From Paenacidovorax caeni (lineage in GTDB: Bacteria > Pseudomonadota > Gammaproteobacteria > Burkholderiales > Burkholderiaceae_C), in NCBI RefSeq assembly GCF_001298675.1, contig NZ_CYIG01000030.1, positions 1 to 64,000 of the forward strand: a DNA stretch of 64,000 nucleotides, in the 5' to 3' direction. Below the pieces are notes generated by a model, which was given only the letters and a program-made list of their open reading frames with translations, had not been told where the DNA came from and did no database searches. Positions 39,423 to 48,120 of the stretch are shown here, one piece after another. How positions within the stretch are numbered: position 1 is the stretch's first letter; each line of letters begins with the position of its first letter. Made by a program: the position numbers and the translations under genes.

Positions 39423-41261
39423 ATGCGCGTACTCCATGTGGGCAAATTCTTCCCCCCGCACCGCGGCGGCATGGAAGTCGTCCTGGCCGACCTCATTGCC
39501 GCACAGCAACGCCAGGGCATCGAGGCCCACGCATTGGTGCATGGCACGCCCCAGCCAGGCGACCCAGCCTGGCTGACGCGGGTTCCGGTGCAATTCAACG
39601 TGACCTATGCCCCCATCGCACTGGGCTTCAGGCGCGCACTGAGTCGCGCCATACGCCAACTCCGGCCAGACGTCTTGCACCTGCACATGCCGAATAACTC
39701 TGCCTTGTGGGTGCTAACCCTTGTGTGCGCGCACAAGGTGCCGTGGGTCGTGCACTGGCATTCCGACGTGGTGGTTTCCAAGATCAGTTTTGCTGTCGCG
39801 CTCGCATACCGGCTCTACCGGCCATTTGAGCAAGCCCTACTGCGACGGTCTGCGCGCATCGTCGTCACCTCCCCCCCCTATCTGCAATACAGTGAGCCCT
39901 TGCGGGCTTGGCATGACCGCTGCGCTGTCGTACCGCTGGGCCTGGGCAATGTGGACACCCGACCAGACACGGCAACCGCAGACACACCCCACTGGCACCA
40001 CGGCGCATTGCGTCTGCTGTCGATTGGCCGACTCACCTACTACAAGGGGTTTGAAACTCTCATTCAGGCAGCGGCCCCCCTGCCAAATGTGCAACTTCTC
40101 ATCATTGGCGAAGGTGAATTGCGTGGTCAACTGCAGGCCCTGATTGACGCCAGCCAACCGGCCGATGGCCCCTGCAAAATTCGCCTCCTGGGCAATGTGG
40201 ACGACGAAGAGAAACATGCGCTGCTAGCCCAATGCGACGTTTTTTGCCTCGCATCACGCGAGCGCACCGAGGCTTTCGGCATCGCAATTCTCGAAGCCAT
40301 GCGACACGCCAAGCCCTGCATCGTTTCTGACCTTGAAGGCTCTGGCATGCCCTGGGTGGTGCGCACGGCAGGTGCTGGCCTGCTCGCCCCACCGGAAGAC
40401 GTGGCAGCATGGCAGACCGCCATCGCCCAGATGCAAAACGACGCCACGTTGCGCGCCCGCACGGGGTGCGCTGGCCAAAAAGCCCTACAGCAACACTTCT
40501 CCATGGCCGCCTGCGCACGGCGCATAGCAGGTCAGTACGCACTCGCGCTGCCAGACCCCTTGCCCTCTCGCTCAAGCAAAGAGATTCTCATCGTCATTCC
40601 CGCACGAAACGAGGCAGCCACCATAGGCAGCGTGCTGCAAAGCCTCAGCGCAGCAGGCTGGCATGACGTGCTGGTCGTCAACGACCAAAGTACCGATGAC
40701 ACAGGTGCCATCGCCAAGGCCGCTGGTGCGCGGGTACTCACCCCCGTACTGCCCGTGGGTGCATGGGGCGGTATGCAGGCTGGCATCCGCTACGCCTTGC
40801 GCAATGGCTACCAGGCTGTTATCACCATGGACGCCGATGGGCAACATGAAGTCGACGAAATTCCCACCTTGCTGAATGCAAGAGACCAGGCCGACCTGGT
40901 GATTGGCGCCTTTCCAGAACGCGCCAGCCGACTGCGCCAGCTGGCCTGGCACTGGTTTCGCCAGCTCGCCGGGTTTGATCTGCGCGACCTCACCTCGGGA
41001 TTCCGCCTGTACAACCGCGACGCGATGGCCGTCCTGGCCTCACGCGAGGCAACCCTGCTGGACCACCAGGACCTCGGCGCACTGCTCATGGCGCGCCGCG
41101 CCGGGCTATGCATCATGGAAGTACCAGTCTCTATGAACATGCGTCTGGTGGGCGAGTCACGCATTTTCAATTCTTGGCTCAGTGTGGCCAAGTACATGAC
41201 GGCCACAACCCTGCTGTGCCTGGCGCGCTGGCAGATCCGGCCCACGCGTCTCCCACGATAA
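39423..41261 (+). CDS. Fused glycosyltransferase: GT4 domain plus GT2 (DPM1-like) domain
   Basis: This 612-residue cytoplasmic or membrane-associated protein joins two glycosyltransferases. Residues 1-375 form a GT-B, GT4-type enzyme (GKFFPPHRGGMEVVLADL at the start, then ERTEAFGIAILEAM with the E-x7-E donor motif). Residues 385-610 are GT-A, GT2-type (ILIVIPARNEAATIGSVLQS, DXD-like MDADGQHE, DLTSGFRLYNRDA), close to polyprenyl-phosphate mannose/glucose synthases, but with no membrane tail. The GT2 half could make the lipid-linked sugar used by the neighbouring GT-C-like protein. The ATG at 39423 is preferred over the TTG at 39414. The pair may glycosylate a surface protein. Confidence 0.8.
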   Translation: MRVLHVGKFFPPHRGGMEVVLADLIAAQQRQGIEAHALVHGTPQPGDPAWLTRVPVQFNVTYAPIALGFRRALSRAIRQLRPDVLHLHMPNNSALWVLTLVCAHKVPWVVHWHSDVVVSKISFAVALAYRLYRPFEQALLRRSARIVVTSPPYLQYSEPLRAWHDRCAVVPLGLGNVDTRPDTATADTPHWHHGALRLLSIGRLTYYKGFETLIQAAAPLPNVQLLIIGEGELRGQLQALIDASQPADGPCKIRLLGNVDDEEKHALLAQCDVFCLASRERTEAFGIAILEAMRHAKPCIVSDLEGSGMPWVVRTAGAGLLAPPEDVAAWQTAIAQMQNDATLRARTGCAGQKALQQHFSMAACARRIAGQYALALPDPLPSRSSKEILIVIPARNEAATIGSVLQSLSAAGWHDVLVVNDQSTDDTGAIAKAAGARVLTPVLPVGAWGGMQAGIRYALRNGYQAVITMDADGQHEVDEIPTLLNARDQADLVIGAFPERASRLRQLAWHWFRQLAGFDLRDLTSGFRLYNRDAMAVLASREATLLDHQDLGALLMARRAGLCIMEVPVSMNMRLVGESRIFNSWLSVAKYMTATTLLCLARWQIRPTRLPR

Positions 41262-41537
41262 GGGAGGCTTCCGCTCCCCCCCGCCCTGCGGAAACCGAAA
41301 GCCGGCATGTGCCCTTGATGCCCCAACACCACCATATCTCGGCGCAGTTCGAATTTTTTGTTACATTAACGATCGAGAGCCAGGTGCACCACTTTTCAGG
41401 CGGCATGGGGTGTTGCACCAACACCAATATCTCCCAGAATTCAAATATCCGATTTTCCCATCTGACCCAGAAGAGGCGACCAAAAGGTCATTCGTTCTGC
41501 ACCGATGTAATTTGCAAATACATGTAGGGCCACAATC
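41262..41537. other. AT-richer intergenic region upstream of the subtilase
   Basis: These 276 bp hold no convincing gene. A small palindrome GGTGTT-GCACC-AACACC lies near 41408-41424 and could be a regulatory or terminator hairpin. AGGG near 41527 is a weak SD for the subtilase. Base composition falls compared with the glycosyltransferase gene before it. Confidence 0.4.
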
Positions 41538-43877
41538 ATGCAATGTATCCAGAATATAAGAAAATGCCTTTTGAGACCCTTGCAAGCAGCCATCATTGCG
41601 GGCGCGGCATTCACCGGCTCTCAAGCCTTGTCCGCCGAGCGCATCATTCTGGGCAACCCGCAAGCCGCTCCGTTATCGGCTACACGGGACTCGAATATCA
41701 CGGCCACCCTCTCTGCACTCAAGAGCGAGGCCAAGGAAAGCGGCACGGTGCGGGTCATCGTGGGCATCAGGGTGCCATTTGCCCCCGAAGGCAAACTGGA
41801 ACAAGCGGAACAAGCTGCACAGCGGTCGGAAATCGCTGCCGCTCAAAGAACGGTACTTTCCAAGCTCCCCTTGCTCGCGGAGTCAAACCGCCAGCCCAAA
41901 CCGTTCAGCACCATCCCGTTCATGGGGCTGGAGGTTACAGAAGCCGAGCTGGATGAACTCACCAAAATGACGGAGGTCATTTCCATTGAGGAGGACAGGG
42001 CCGCGAAAGCCACTTTGGCCCAAAGCGTTCCACTGGTGGGCCTCAGTGGCGGTAGTTTCAACGGCTACAGTGGAAACGGCCAGACCGTGGCCATTCTCGA
42101 CACCGGTGTGGATAAGAACCACCCGGACCTGGCCGGCCGGGTTGTCTCGGAAGCCTGCTATTCGACAAGCAACGCCACAAGCCAATCCATTTGCCCGGGC
42201 GGGGGCAATGAATCCACCGCCGCCAATTCCGCCATGCCTTATGCGAGCGGCGTCTGTGCGCCTAGCGAATGTGACCACGGAACCCATGTCGCAGGCATCG
42301 CGGCAGGTGCGCAGGGGGTGGCGCGAGGCGCGAATATCATCGCAATACAGGTTTTTTCCGCGTTCCCTTCTACACATCCCTCTTGCGGAGGGTCGGCATG
42401 CGCACTGACTTGGACCTCCGACCAGATCAGGGGATTGGAGCGAGTAAACGCACTAAGAGCCTCCTACAATATTGCATCTGTGAATATGAGCCTGGGAGGC
42501 GGGCGATATTCCGCAAACTGCGACGCCGCCAACAGCTCGCAAAAGGCCATTATTGATACCTTGCGGTCCAATGGCATTGCCACGGTAATTTCATCCGGAA
42601 ACGATGGATATACCGACAGCATGGGCGCTCCCGGATGCATTTCCTCCGCCGTCAGCGTTGGCGCCACCTGGGATGCCGCGGGCTACACACTTGGTTCATG
42701 TAGTAGCGCGCCTCCATCTGCAATCGACTCGGTCGCATGCTATTCCAATTCTGCATCGTTCCTGAATCTGCTTGCGCCTGGTTCACTCATTTACGCGCCC
42801 ATCCCTTATGGCGGTTACGGCAATTGGAACGGCACATCCATGGCGGCGCCCCATGTGGCCGGGGCCTGGGCTGTGCTGAAACAGAAATCACCCGCGTCAT
42901 CGGTTGATTCAGTGTTATCTGCACTCACCTCAACAGGAACACCTGTTGTCGATTACCGCAATGGCATTTCCAAGCCGCGCATCAATGTGGCGGCTGCAGT
43001 GAATGTCCTGGGGGGTGGTACGTTTTATACCTTGTCAGTCGCAAAATCCGGAACAGGCACCGGAACAGTGACCAGTTCCCCCAGCGGCATCAATTGCGGA
43101 AGCGATTGCTCGGAAAGCTACCCCGCGGGAACCAGTGTCACGCTGACAGCGACTCCCAGTGCGGGCCATACCTTTACGGGGTGGAGCGGCGCGTGTGCGG
43201 GTAGCGCAACAAGTTGCTCGGTGGCAATGAACGCAGCCAAGAGCGTGACCGCCACGTTTGCCTATACGCCTCAGGCGGCACTGTCTGTCGCGAATGTAGG
43301 CAACGGTACGGGAACGGTTGCGCGCACCGGCGGAACACTCTATTGCGGATCCCTTTGCAACGAGAGCCTTGCCGTAGGTTCCATTGTCACACTCACGGCC
43401 ACGCCGGCATCGGATAGTATTTTCGTTGGCTGGAGTGGGGGTTCCTGCACAGGGACGGGAACATGCGTGTTTACGATCAACGCCAACACAACCGTGACCG
43501 CAGTCTTCCAAAAATCTGGTTCGGCGCGCAGTGTGACCCCCCTGCTCCAAACGAACTTGTCTGGCACGCAATATAGCATGCAGAATTTCAGCGTCTCTGT
43601 CCCATACGGTGCCAAGAATCTGCTTATCCAGATCAGTGGCGGCACAGGCGATGCGGATCTGTATGTCAGGTATGGCGCCGCCCCGACATTGGCTGAATAT
43701 GATTGCCGCCCCTTGCTAGGCGGAAACAATGAAAGCTGCTCGATTCCGGTCCCACAAGCAGGTGTGTACTATATATCTATTTATGGATATTCATCATATT
43801 CAGGCACCACGCTTAGCGTCAGCCATGAAAAGAGCATGCCAAGCATCATTCCGATATTGAATCTCCTCTTTGATTAA
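41538..43877 (+). CDS. Secreted S8 family serine peptidase (subtilase) with InlB-like repeats and PPC domain
   Basis: This 779-residue exported protease has a signal peptide up to about residue 33 (ALSA) and an I9-like pro-region (about 40-165). The catalytic triad is D188 (AILDTGVDKNHPDL), H247 (CDHGTHVAGIAAG) and S434 (GTSMAAPHVAG). Two divergent InlB/Flg-type repeats follow (about 495-575 and 578-655), each with two paired cysteines and the VTLTATP...F.GWSG pattern. A C-terminal PPC domain (ISGGTGDADLYVRYG) covers about 680-765. The C-terminal domains usually aid secretion or surface binding. A small secreted protein is encoded 12 bp downstream and is probably co-transcribed. Confidence 0.93.
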   Translation: MQCIQNIRKCLLRPLQAAIIAGAAFTGSQALSAERIILGNPQAAPLSATRDSNITATLSALKSEAKESGTVRVIVGIRVPFAPEGKLEQAEQAAQRSEIAAAQRTVLSKLPLLAESNRQPKPFSTIPFMGLEVTEAELDELTKMTEVISIEEDRAAKATLAQSVPLVGLSGGSFNGYSGNGQTVAILDTGVDKNHPDLAGRVVSEACYSTSNATSQSICPGGGNESTAANSAMPYASGVCAPSECDHGTHVAGIAAGAQGVARGANIIAIQVFSAFPSTHPSCGGSACALTWTSDQIRGLERVNALRASYNIASVNMSLGGGRYSANCDAANSSQKAIIDTLRSNGIATVISSGNDGYTDSMGAPGCISSAVSVGATWDAAGYTLGSCSSAPPSAIDSVACYSNSASFLNLLAPGSLIYAPIPYGGYGNWNGTSMAAPHVAGAWAVLKQKSPASSVDSVLSALTSTGTPVVDYRNGISKPRINVAAAVNVLGGGTFYTLSVAKSGTGTGTVTSSPSGINCGSDCSESYPAGTSVTLTATPSAGHTFTGWSGACAGSATSCSVAMNAAKSVTATFAYTPQAALSVANVGNGTGTVARTGGTLYCGSLCNESLAVGSIVTLTATPASDSIFVGWSGGSCTGTGTCVFTINANTTVTAVFQKSGSARSVTPLLQTNLSGTQYSMQNFSVSVPYGAKNLLIQISGGTGDADLYVRYGAAPTLAEYDCRPLLGGNNESCSIPVPQAGVYYISIYGYSSYSGTTLSVSHEKSMPSIIPILNLLFD

Positions 43878-43889
43878 CAAAGGATCATC

Positions 43890-44216
43890 ATGAAAAACAT
43901 CAAATATTTGCTTATTGCCATCGCATCCACGATGATTATTGGCCACGCACACGCAGGCACTTCGACGGGGAAGGTGACTACGATGATCGTGAACTCCAGT
44001 AATTTCCTCTTCTTCACTGCTGGCACCAAAACGGGCTCGCCAGGATGTGGCAATAATAATCAATGGGCCATTAACCTTAGCACGGCTAAAGGCAAGTCAA
44101 TCTATGCAATGCTTCTTGCCGCGCAAATGCAGGACAAATCCGTAACAATCTACGGAAATAACACCTGCAATGAATGGGGAGACCGGGAAGACGTGCTGTA
44201 CGGCATGATAAATTGA
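43890..44216 (+). CDS. Small secreted protein of unknown function, paired with the subtilase
   Basis: This 108-residue protein has a clear signal peptide (MKNIKYLLIAIASTMIIG, cleavage near HAHA-G) and a mature part of about 85 residues. It has conserved-looking features: PGCGNNNQWAINLSTAKGKS, a short LLAAQMQDKSVTIYG strand region, and the C-terminal CNEWGDREDVLYG. The two cysteines probably form one disulfide. AAGGA lies 6 nt before the ATG, so expression is real. It follows the subtilase by 12 bp. I recognise no named family; the compact all-beta look and the protease partner invite comparison with toxin B subunits, but this is inference. Confidence 0.75.
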   Translation: MKNIKYLLIAIASTMIIGHAHAGTSTGKVTTMIVNSSNFLFFTAGTKTGSPGCGNNNQWAINLSTAKGKSIYAMLLAAQMQDKSVTIYGNNTCNEWGDREDVLYGMIN

Positions 44217-44564
44217 AACTGGCCCGGGTCAGGGCAGACTGCACCCCGTTCAGTGGACCCACCCGACGCCACGTCAGAGGTAAACGCCTTTTCGCCAATC
44301 TGCTTTCCACCCGCCTGCTTCGCCTCCAAGGCGGGTTTGTACATGCCTCACGGCGGCCCCTTCGGCGCCGCACCAGGCGCACCCTATCAGGATTCTTGCC
44401 TGGGCGCCATACCCGGATGGCCCAGCGCAAACTGCATCGTCAGGCGCGGCATTCCTGGCCTGGCCTCGATAGTCCGCCCTGCATAAAACGCGCAAGTCCC
44501 CGGTTGAGTTCGTAGTTTGCCTCCCCCGCCTTGCGGCGGGGCTATTTAGTCGGCCCTGCAAAAT
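44217..44564. other. Gene-free stretch before the transposase remnants
   Basis: These 348 bp hold no supported gene; the open frames on both strands have no start signal or recognisable domain. A GC-rich hairpin (CCCCGCC-TTGC-GGCGGGG) lies at 44524-44541. Two similar strings, AGTCCGCCCTGCA near 44472 and AGTCGGCCCTGCA near 44549, may be duplicated element ends. Confidence 0.45.
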
Positions 44565-45209
44565 TCACCGCAACATCCAACCCAGCGATCCACAGCGGGT
44601 TCTGCGCGCCTGCGTGGCCATAGCCAGCGCCGCAGCCCAGATCCACAGTCGTGCGAGCAGGGGCGCAAAAAGCCCCTCGAGGCTCAAACGCACGATCGCC
44701 CGCAGCAGCCAGCGGATGTTGTAGCCGGCTGCGCACAGCACCGCGTGCAACGCATCGCCCATGGATCCCTTGAGCCAGCACCGATCCATGCCGTTGTCGT
44801 GTTTCAAGTGCCCTATCGCAGGCTCTACCGCTTGCCTTCTCTTGAGCCAGCGCCGATGCGCTGAGGTGAGGCTTTTGAACTTGCCCCGGTGGATGATTTC
44901 AACGTCCGGGTTGTGTGCATCCACCCCTCTGAAGCCCAAATCGACGACCACCTGCTTGGGGCTGCGGCCCGTGTCTTCGGTCAGGATCGTTACCTGCTCG
45001 AGTTGCTCCGCCAAGGTGTGGCCGTCATAGGGGTTGCCGGTAAAGCTGCGTGCGCCCACCATCAGCCCTTGCCTGTGCGTTACCGCCACGCTGACCTTCA
45101 CGCCGAACTCGTAAGGTTTCCTGGCCTTGCCCTTGCCAATGCACTCGACCTCCGGTGCGTGCATGGCATACAGCTTGTTCTTGTCTTTGGGTTGCTGGGT
45201 GCGGATGGT
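44565..45209 (-). pseudogene. IS5-family transposase, 5'-truncated
   Basis: The C-terminal two-thirds of an IS5-type DDE transposase is readable: QPKDKNKLYAMHAPEVECIG, then a DDE Asp in VVDLGFRGVD and the Glu region in VEPAIGHLKHDNGMDRCW. The 3' end is intact (TGA 44565-44567). Upstream of about 45209 the frame loses similarity and soon meets a stop, and an IS66 remnant begins at 45260. The fragment is not expected to be active. Confidence 0.8.
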
Positions 45210-45259
45210 AAGCGCACGGCAAACCCATGTTGACCGCTATTGGCGGCTATGGCTGACGA

Positions 45260-45627
45260 TCAGAGGTCGGTGGGCTGCCAGCGATGCGGCAGCAGCTCTC
45301 CGATCTGGCTGGCCTTGTGCGTGGGCAGCCGGGTCAGCACATCCTTGAGGTAAGCATACGAGTCATGCCCGTTCATGCGCGCTGACTGGATCAGGCTCAT
45401 CACGGCGGCCGCCCGCTGGCCCGCGCGCAAGCTGCCGGCGAACAACCAGTTCGAGCGCCCAAGGGCAATGGGCCGGATCTGATTCTCGATCCAGTTGTTA
45501 TCGGGCGGCAACTGCGGGTCATCGACGAAGCGCGTAAGTGCCGTCCAGCGCTTGAGGCTGTAGTCCAGGGCCTTGGCCGTGGCCGAGTTGCCCGCCACCT
45601 GCTGGCGTTGCAGCACCATCCTAATGA
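45260..45627 (-). pseudogene. IS66-family transposase (TnpC), C-terminal fragment
   Basis: About 120 residues of an IS66 TnpC C-terminus remain: SATAKALDYSLKRW, then the DDE Glu in DNNWIENQIRPIALGR, then NWLFAGS and the C-terminal LLPHRWQPTDL. Similarity stops abruptly near 45627, beyond which the DNA becomes AT-rich and non-coding. The catalytic Asp residues and the tnpA/tnpB genes are missing, so this is a dead remnant. Confidence 0.85.
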
Positions 45628-45838
45628 GATACAACAACAGCCAAGGCCGCAAACCCACACAATGTATTGGAAAAATCAACCCTGGCTTTCATTTATTCTC
45701 CCCATAATCAGAGCACCCCACCATTTCCCAGAGAGAAAACCAAATTTCCCGCAACAGTATTCGCATCCAATTTCCAATCACAATCCTATAAACACCAACC
45801 CTTCACGCAGATGCCACGCAATCGCCGCGGAGAATCTA
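45628..45838. other. AT-rich junction between IS remnants and the polysaccharide operon
   Basis: This stretch has no gene. Base composition drops sharply here and stays low through about 50.5 kb. It holds the 3' end of the polysaccharide operon transcript, but no clear hairpin plus T-run could be picked out. Confidence 0.4.
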
Positions 45839-46474
45839 TCAGCCTAATACCGCACCATTATTCACTCTCCTTGCTGGAACGCCGATGTAAATACCCGGAT
45901 AGGAAATTGGAGAAACAACAACTCCACCAGCCCCAATAATTACATCATCCCCTACTGTAACCCGATCAATAATAACCGCACCTGCCCCAAGCATGGAAAA
46001 CGCCCCAAGATGACTGCGCCCGGCAATGGTTGCATTGATAGAAACATGGGAATAATCTCCAACACTGGATTCATGCTCCACCACCGCACCTGTATTAATA
46101 ATACAGAATTTACCAACCATCGCCATAGGGCCCACATGCGCCTGATGCCCTACAAAAGAGCCTGGCGAGATAATACACCCAACGCCAATACTGGCCGACG
46201 GGGCAATCAACGAAACCGGAGATAACCCGGCATTCTCCAAAGCCAGACATTGCTGTTGTCGCATTCTTGCATCACCAGAGGCGGCAAATGCATCGCACCG
46301 TAAAACATCCAGTTCGTGCAACGAGCTTAGCACTGGATGCCCAAGGAAATTTTCACCGGGCTGTGCATCTTCATCAACAAATAACAGTTGCGTATAACCA
46401 CAAGCCAAGGCCACGTCCGCCACGCTTCGAGCATGACCACCAAAACCCATGATTAATAGTTTCTTTGGTGTCAC
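45839..46474 (-). CDS. PglD/NeuD-type sugar O/N-acetyltransferase, possibly GDP-perosamine N-acetyltransferase
   Basis: This 211-residue protein has the two-part fold of the NeuD/PglD family: an N-terminal Rossmann-like part (LLIMGFGGHARSVADVAL) and a C-terminal left-handed beta-helix with hexapeptide repeats (GVGCIISPGSFVG, GPMAMVGKFCIINTG, VGDYSHVSINATIAG). The catalytic His is probably in GAVVEHESSVGD. It is the last gene of an operon that also has gmd and a perosamine-synthetase-like aminotransferase, so acetylation of GDP-perosamine is likely. The ATG overlaps the upstream stop by 4 bp. Confidence 0.82.
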   Translation of the reverse strand: MTPKKLLIMGFGGHARSVADVALACGYTQLLFVDEDAQPGENFLGHPVLSSLHELDVLRCDAFAASGDARMRQQQCLALENAGLSPVSLIAPSASIGVGCIISPGSFVGHQAHVGPMAMVGKFCIINTGAVVEHESSVGDYSHVSINATIAGRSHLGAFSMLGAGAVIIDRVTVGDDVIIGAGGVVVSPISYPGIYIGVPARRVNNGAVLG

Positions 46475-48120
46475 ACAACTGCATCCTTCAAATCAGGAGT
46501 GGAAATTTCCTCCAGAACACGAATGTGCTCGTTCACGACATCTGTCCAAGTGCGTTGCGACAACTGGGCATAGGTTTTACGCTGAGTAGCCAACAATTCC
46601 TCACGATGGCCAAGCGCCCATTCAATACGCTTGGCACAATCTCTCCAATCATAAGGATCAAAGAATGTCATCTCCTGTAGCACAGGATCTGTCAATACCT
46701 CCTCTGCCACAGGAATCCTGGACATCACTACCGGGGTTCCCACAGAAAGCGCTTCTGTGAACGTAAATGGGCACCCTCCTTCGCTTAGAGTAGGATTCAC
46801 CGCCAAATCGGCAAGCTTGTAGCACGCAGCCAGTTCCGAAACACTGATTTCTCGCAAAAAAATCACATCCCGTTCAAGGCCACTGTTCCGCACAAAATCG
46901 CCCACCTCTGGCAAATGAATAGGATTCCCCGTCATAATTAATTTATACCCAATGAACCGCTTTCTCAGCAAAAAATCAAACGCACGGAGAAGCACAAGAA
47001 TGTTCTTATTAGGTCGAAATTGACTGGCATAAAAAATAAATTTCAAACGATTATTTCTAAAATCCGAAGTATAAATAGCGTTTGTACTCCGCTGAAAGGC
47101 CTGTCTCAACCATACAGAACACATATGCAGCGAAGCTGCTTCCGAATCAGCAAACCCGCTTACACTGACATATTGATGCAAAGTATTTGGCGCATGCCGA
47201 ATAACCGACACATCACCTTCTGCAACAGAATAACGATCAACCAGGGTTCCCCACTTGACATTTTCGCTATAAGTTACAAAACGCTCTCCATTAGCAATTG
47301 CATCCTCCACATTCTTGAAAACACTCAAAAAACGGTCACCATTCACGCGCGAGAATCCAACGGGGAAGTCAGAAAGCACAACATCAGGAACACACAGAAG
47401 CCGCGGTTTATTTATGCTTTGAAATTCCGGCCAGAAAGCTGTAGGGCAGTACCACGCCTGTACCTTACTTAATTCACCTATCTTCTGCAGCATGCGCTCT
47501 ATTTCATGCCTTTGCATCTCATCAAAAAGCTGAACCACCCAATCCTGATTCTGCGGATAGGCAAGAAATTTGGTAATCGCCTGTTTTATTTGCGCGGAAG
47601 TGCTCGAGAGAAGGCGAAGTGCCAAAGCTTGACTTAGCACTGAAATGTACCGAACACAATAGAAGACGCCAAGAACCAGCAGACTCACCACTGCGATGGG
47701 CAAAGCGATGAAAGACTGCAGGAAAAATTTAACAGCCGAAGCAAGATTATGAACTTGAACTGCGCGTCTCATTAGATGTTTCAAACAGGCAAGACTCAGC
47801 TCTTTCGCACTCCCAGCGAGCCTCACAACCCACTCGGCTCTCCGCCCCCCCCGACCCCGGTAGGTTTTAAGTGCCTCAAAAATCCGCAACGCAAACGGCT
47901 TCCCTTCCGGAGAAATAATGTCGAAAGCATGTAATGGGACTCGTTCGCTGCGAAACAACTCTATTAGCGCCTCTTTATTCCAACTCGGACAAACAATAGT
48001 GAAGCGAATATCTGGAATTTCCTCACCCCCCTTGAGAAACATCGCCAAATACCGCCCCAACCCCTGGGAGCGCAAATCCACCAAGGGAGGAAATGCGAGA
48101 AAAATACCAAAGTGCTTCAT
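46471..48120 (-). CDS. Glycosyltransferase with GT4 domain and long N-terminal part
   Basis: This 549-residue protein has a C-terminal GT4-type domain: FRNNRLKFIFYASQFRPNKN, then VIFLREISVSELAACYKLAD, and NPTLSEGGCPFTFTEALSVG with the E-x7-E motif. Around residues 155-195 a hydrophobic stretch (SFIALPIAVVSLLVLGVFYC) suggests a membrane-associated segment, unusual for GT4. I start it at 48120 (MKHFGIFL), whose ATG overlaps the stop of the upstream glycosyltransferase (ATGA). It probably adds a sugar to the repeat unit. Base composition is AT-richer than the flanks. Confidence 0.8.
   Translation of the reverse strand: MKHFGIFLAFPPLVDLRSQGLGRYLAMFLKGGEEIPDIRFTIVCPSWNKEALIELFRSERVPLHAFDIISPEGKPFALRIFEALKTYRGRGGRRAEWVVRLAGSAKELSLACLKHLMRRAVQVHNLASAVKFFLQSFIALPIAVVSLLVLGVFYCVRYISVLSQALALRLLSSTSAQIKQAITKFLAYPQNQDWVVQLFDEMQRHEIERMLQKIGELSKVQAWYCPTAFWPEFQSINKPRLLCVPDVVLSDFPVGFSRVNGDRFLSVFKNVEDAIANGERFVTYSENVKWGTLVDRYSVAEGDVSVIRHAPNTLHQYVSVSGFADSEAASLHMCSVWLRQAFQRSTNAIYTSDFRNNRLKFIFYASQFRPNKNILVLLRAFDFLLRKRFIGYKLIMTGNPIHLPEVGDFVRNSGLERDVIFLREISVSELAACYKLADLAVNPTLSEGGCPFTFTEALSVGTPVVMSRIPVAEEVLTDPVLQEMTFFDPYDWRDCAKRIEWALGHREELLATQRKTYAQLSQRTWTDVVNEHIRVLEEISTPDLKDAVV

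Noticed and set aside
41408-41424. Palindrome GGTGTT-GCACC-AACACC as a terminator
   Set aside because: Stem of only 6 bp and no T-run; it may be chance or a weak operator, so it is mentioned only in the intergenic entry.
41538-44216. Calling the protease pair a subtilase cytotoxin (SubAB)
   Set aside because: The protease carries InlB-like repeats and a PPC domain, unlike SubA, and the small protein shows no clear sequence match to SubB. Only the gene layout is similar.
44253-44486. Small plus-strand frame (77 codons) in the gap before the IS5 remnant
   Set aside because: Pro/Gly/Ala-rich, no SD, no recognised motif; more likely remnant or intergenic sequence than a gene.
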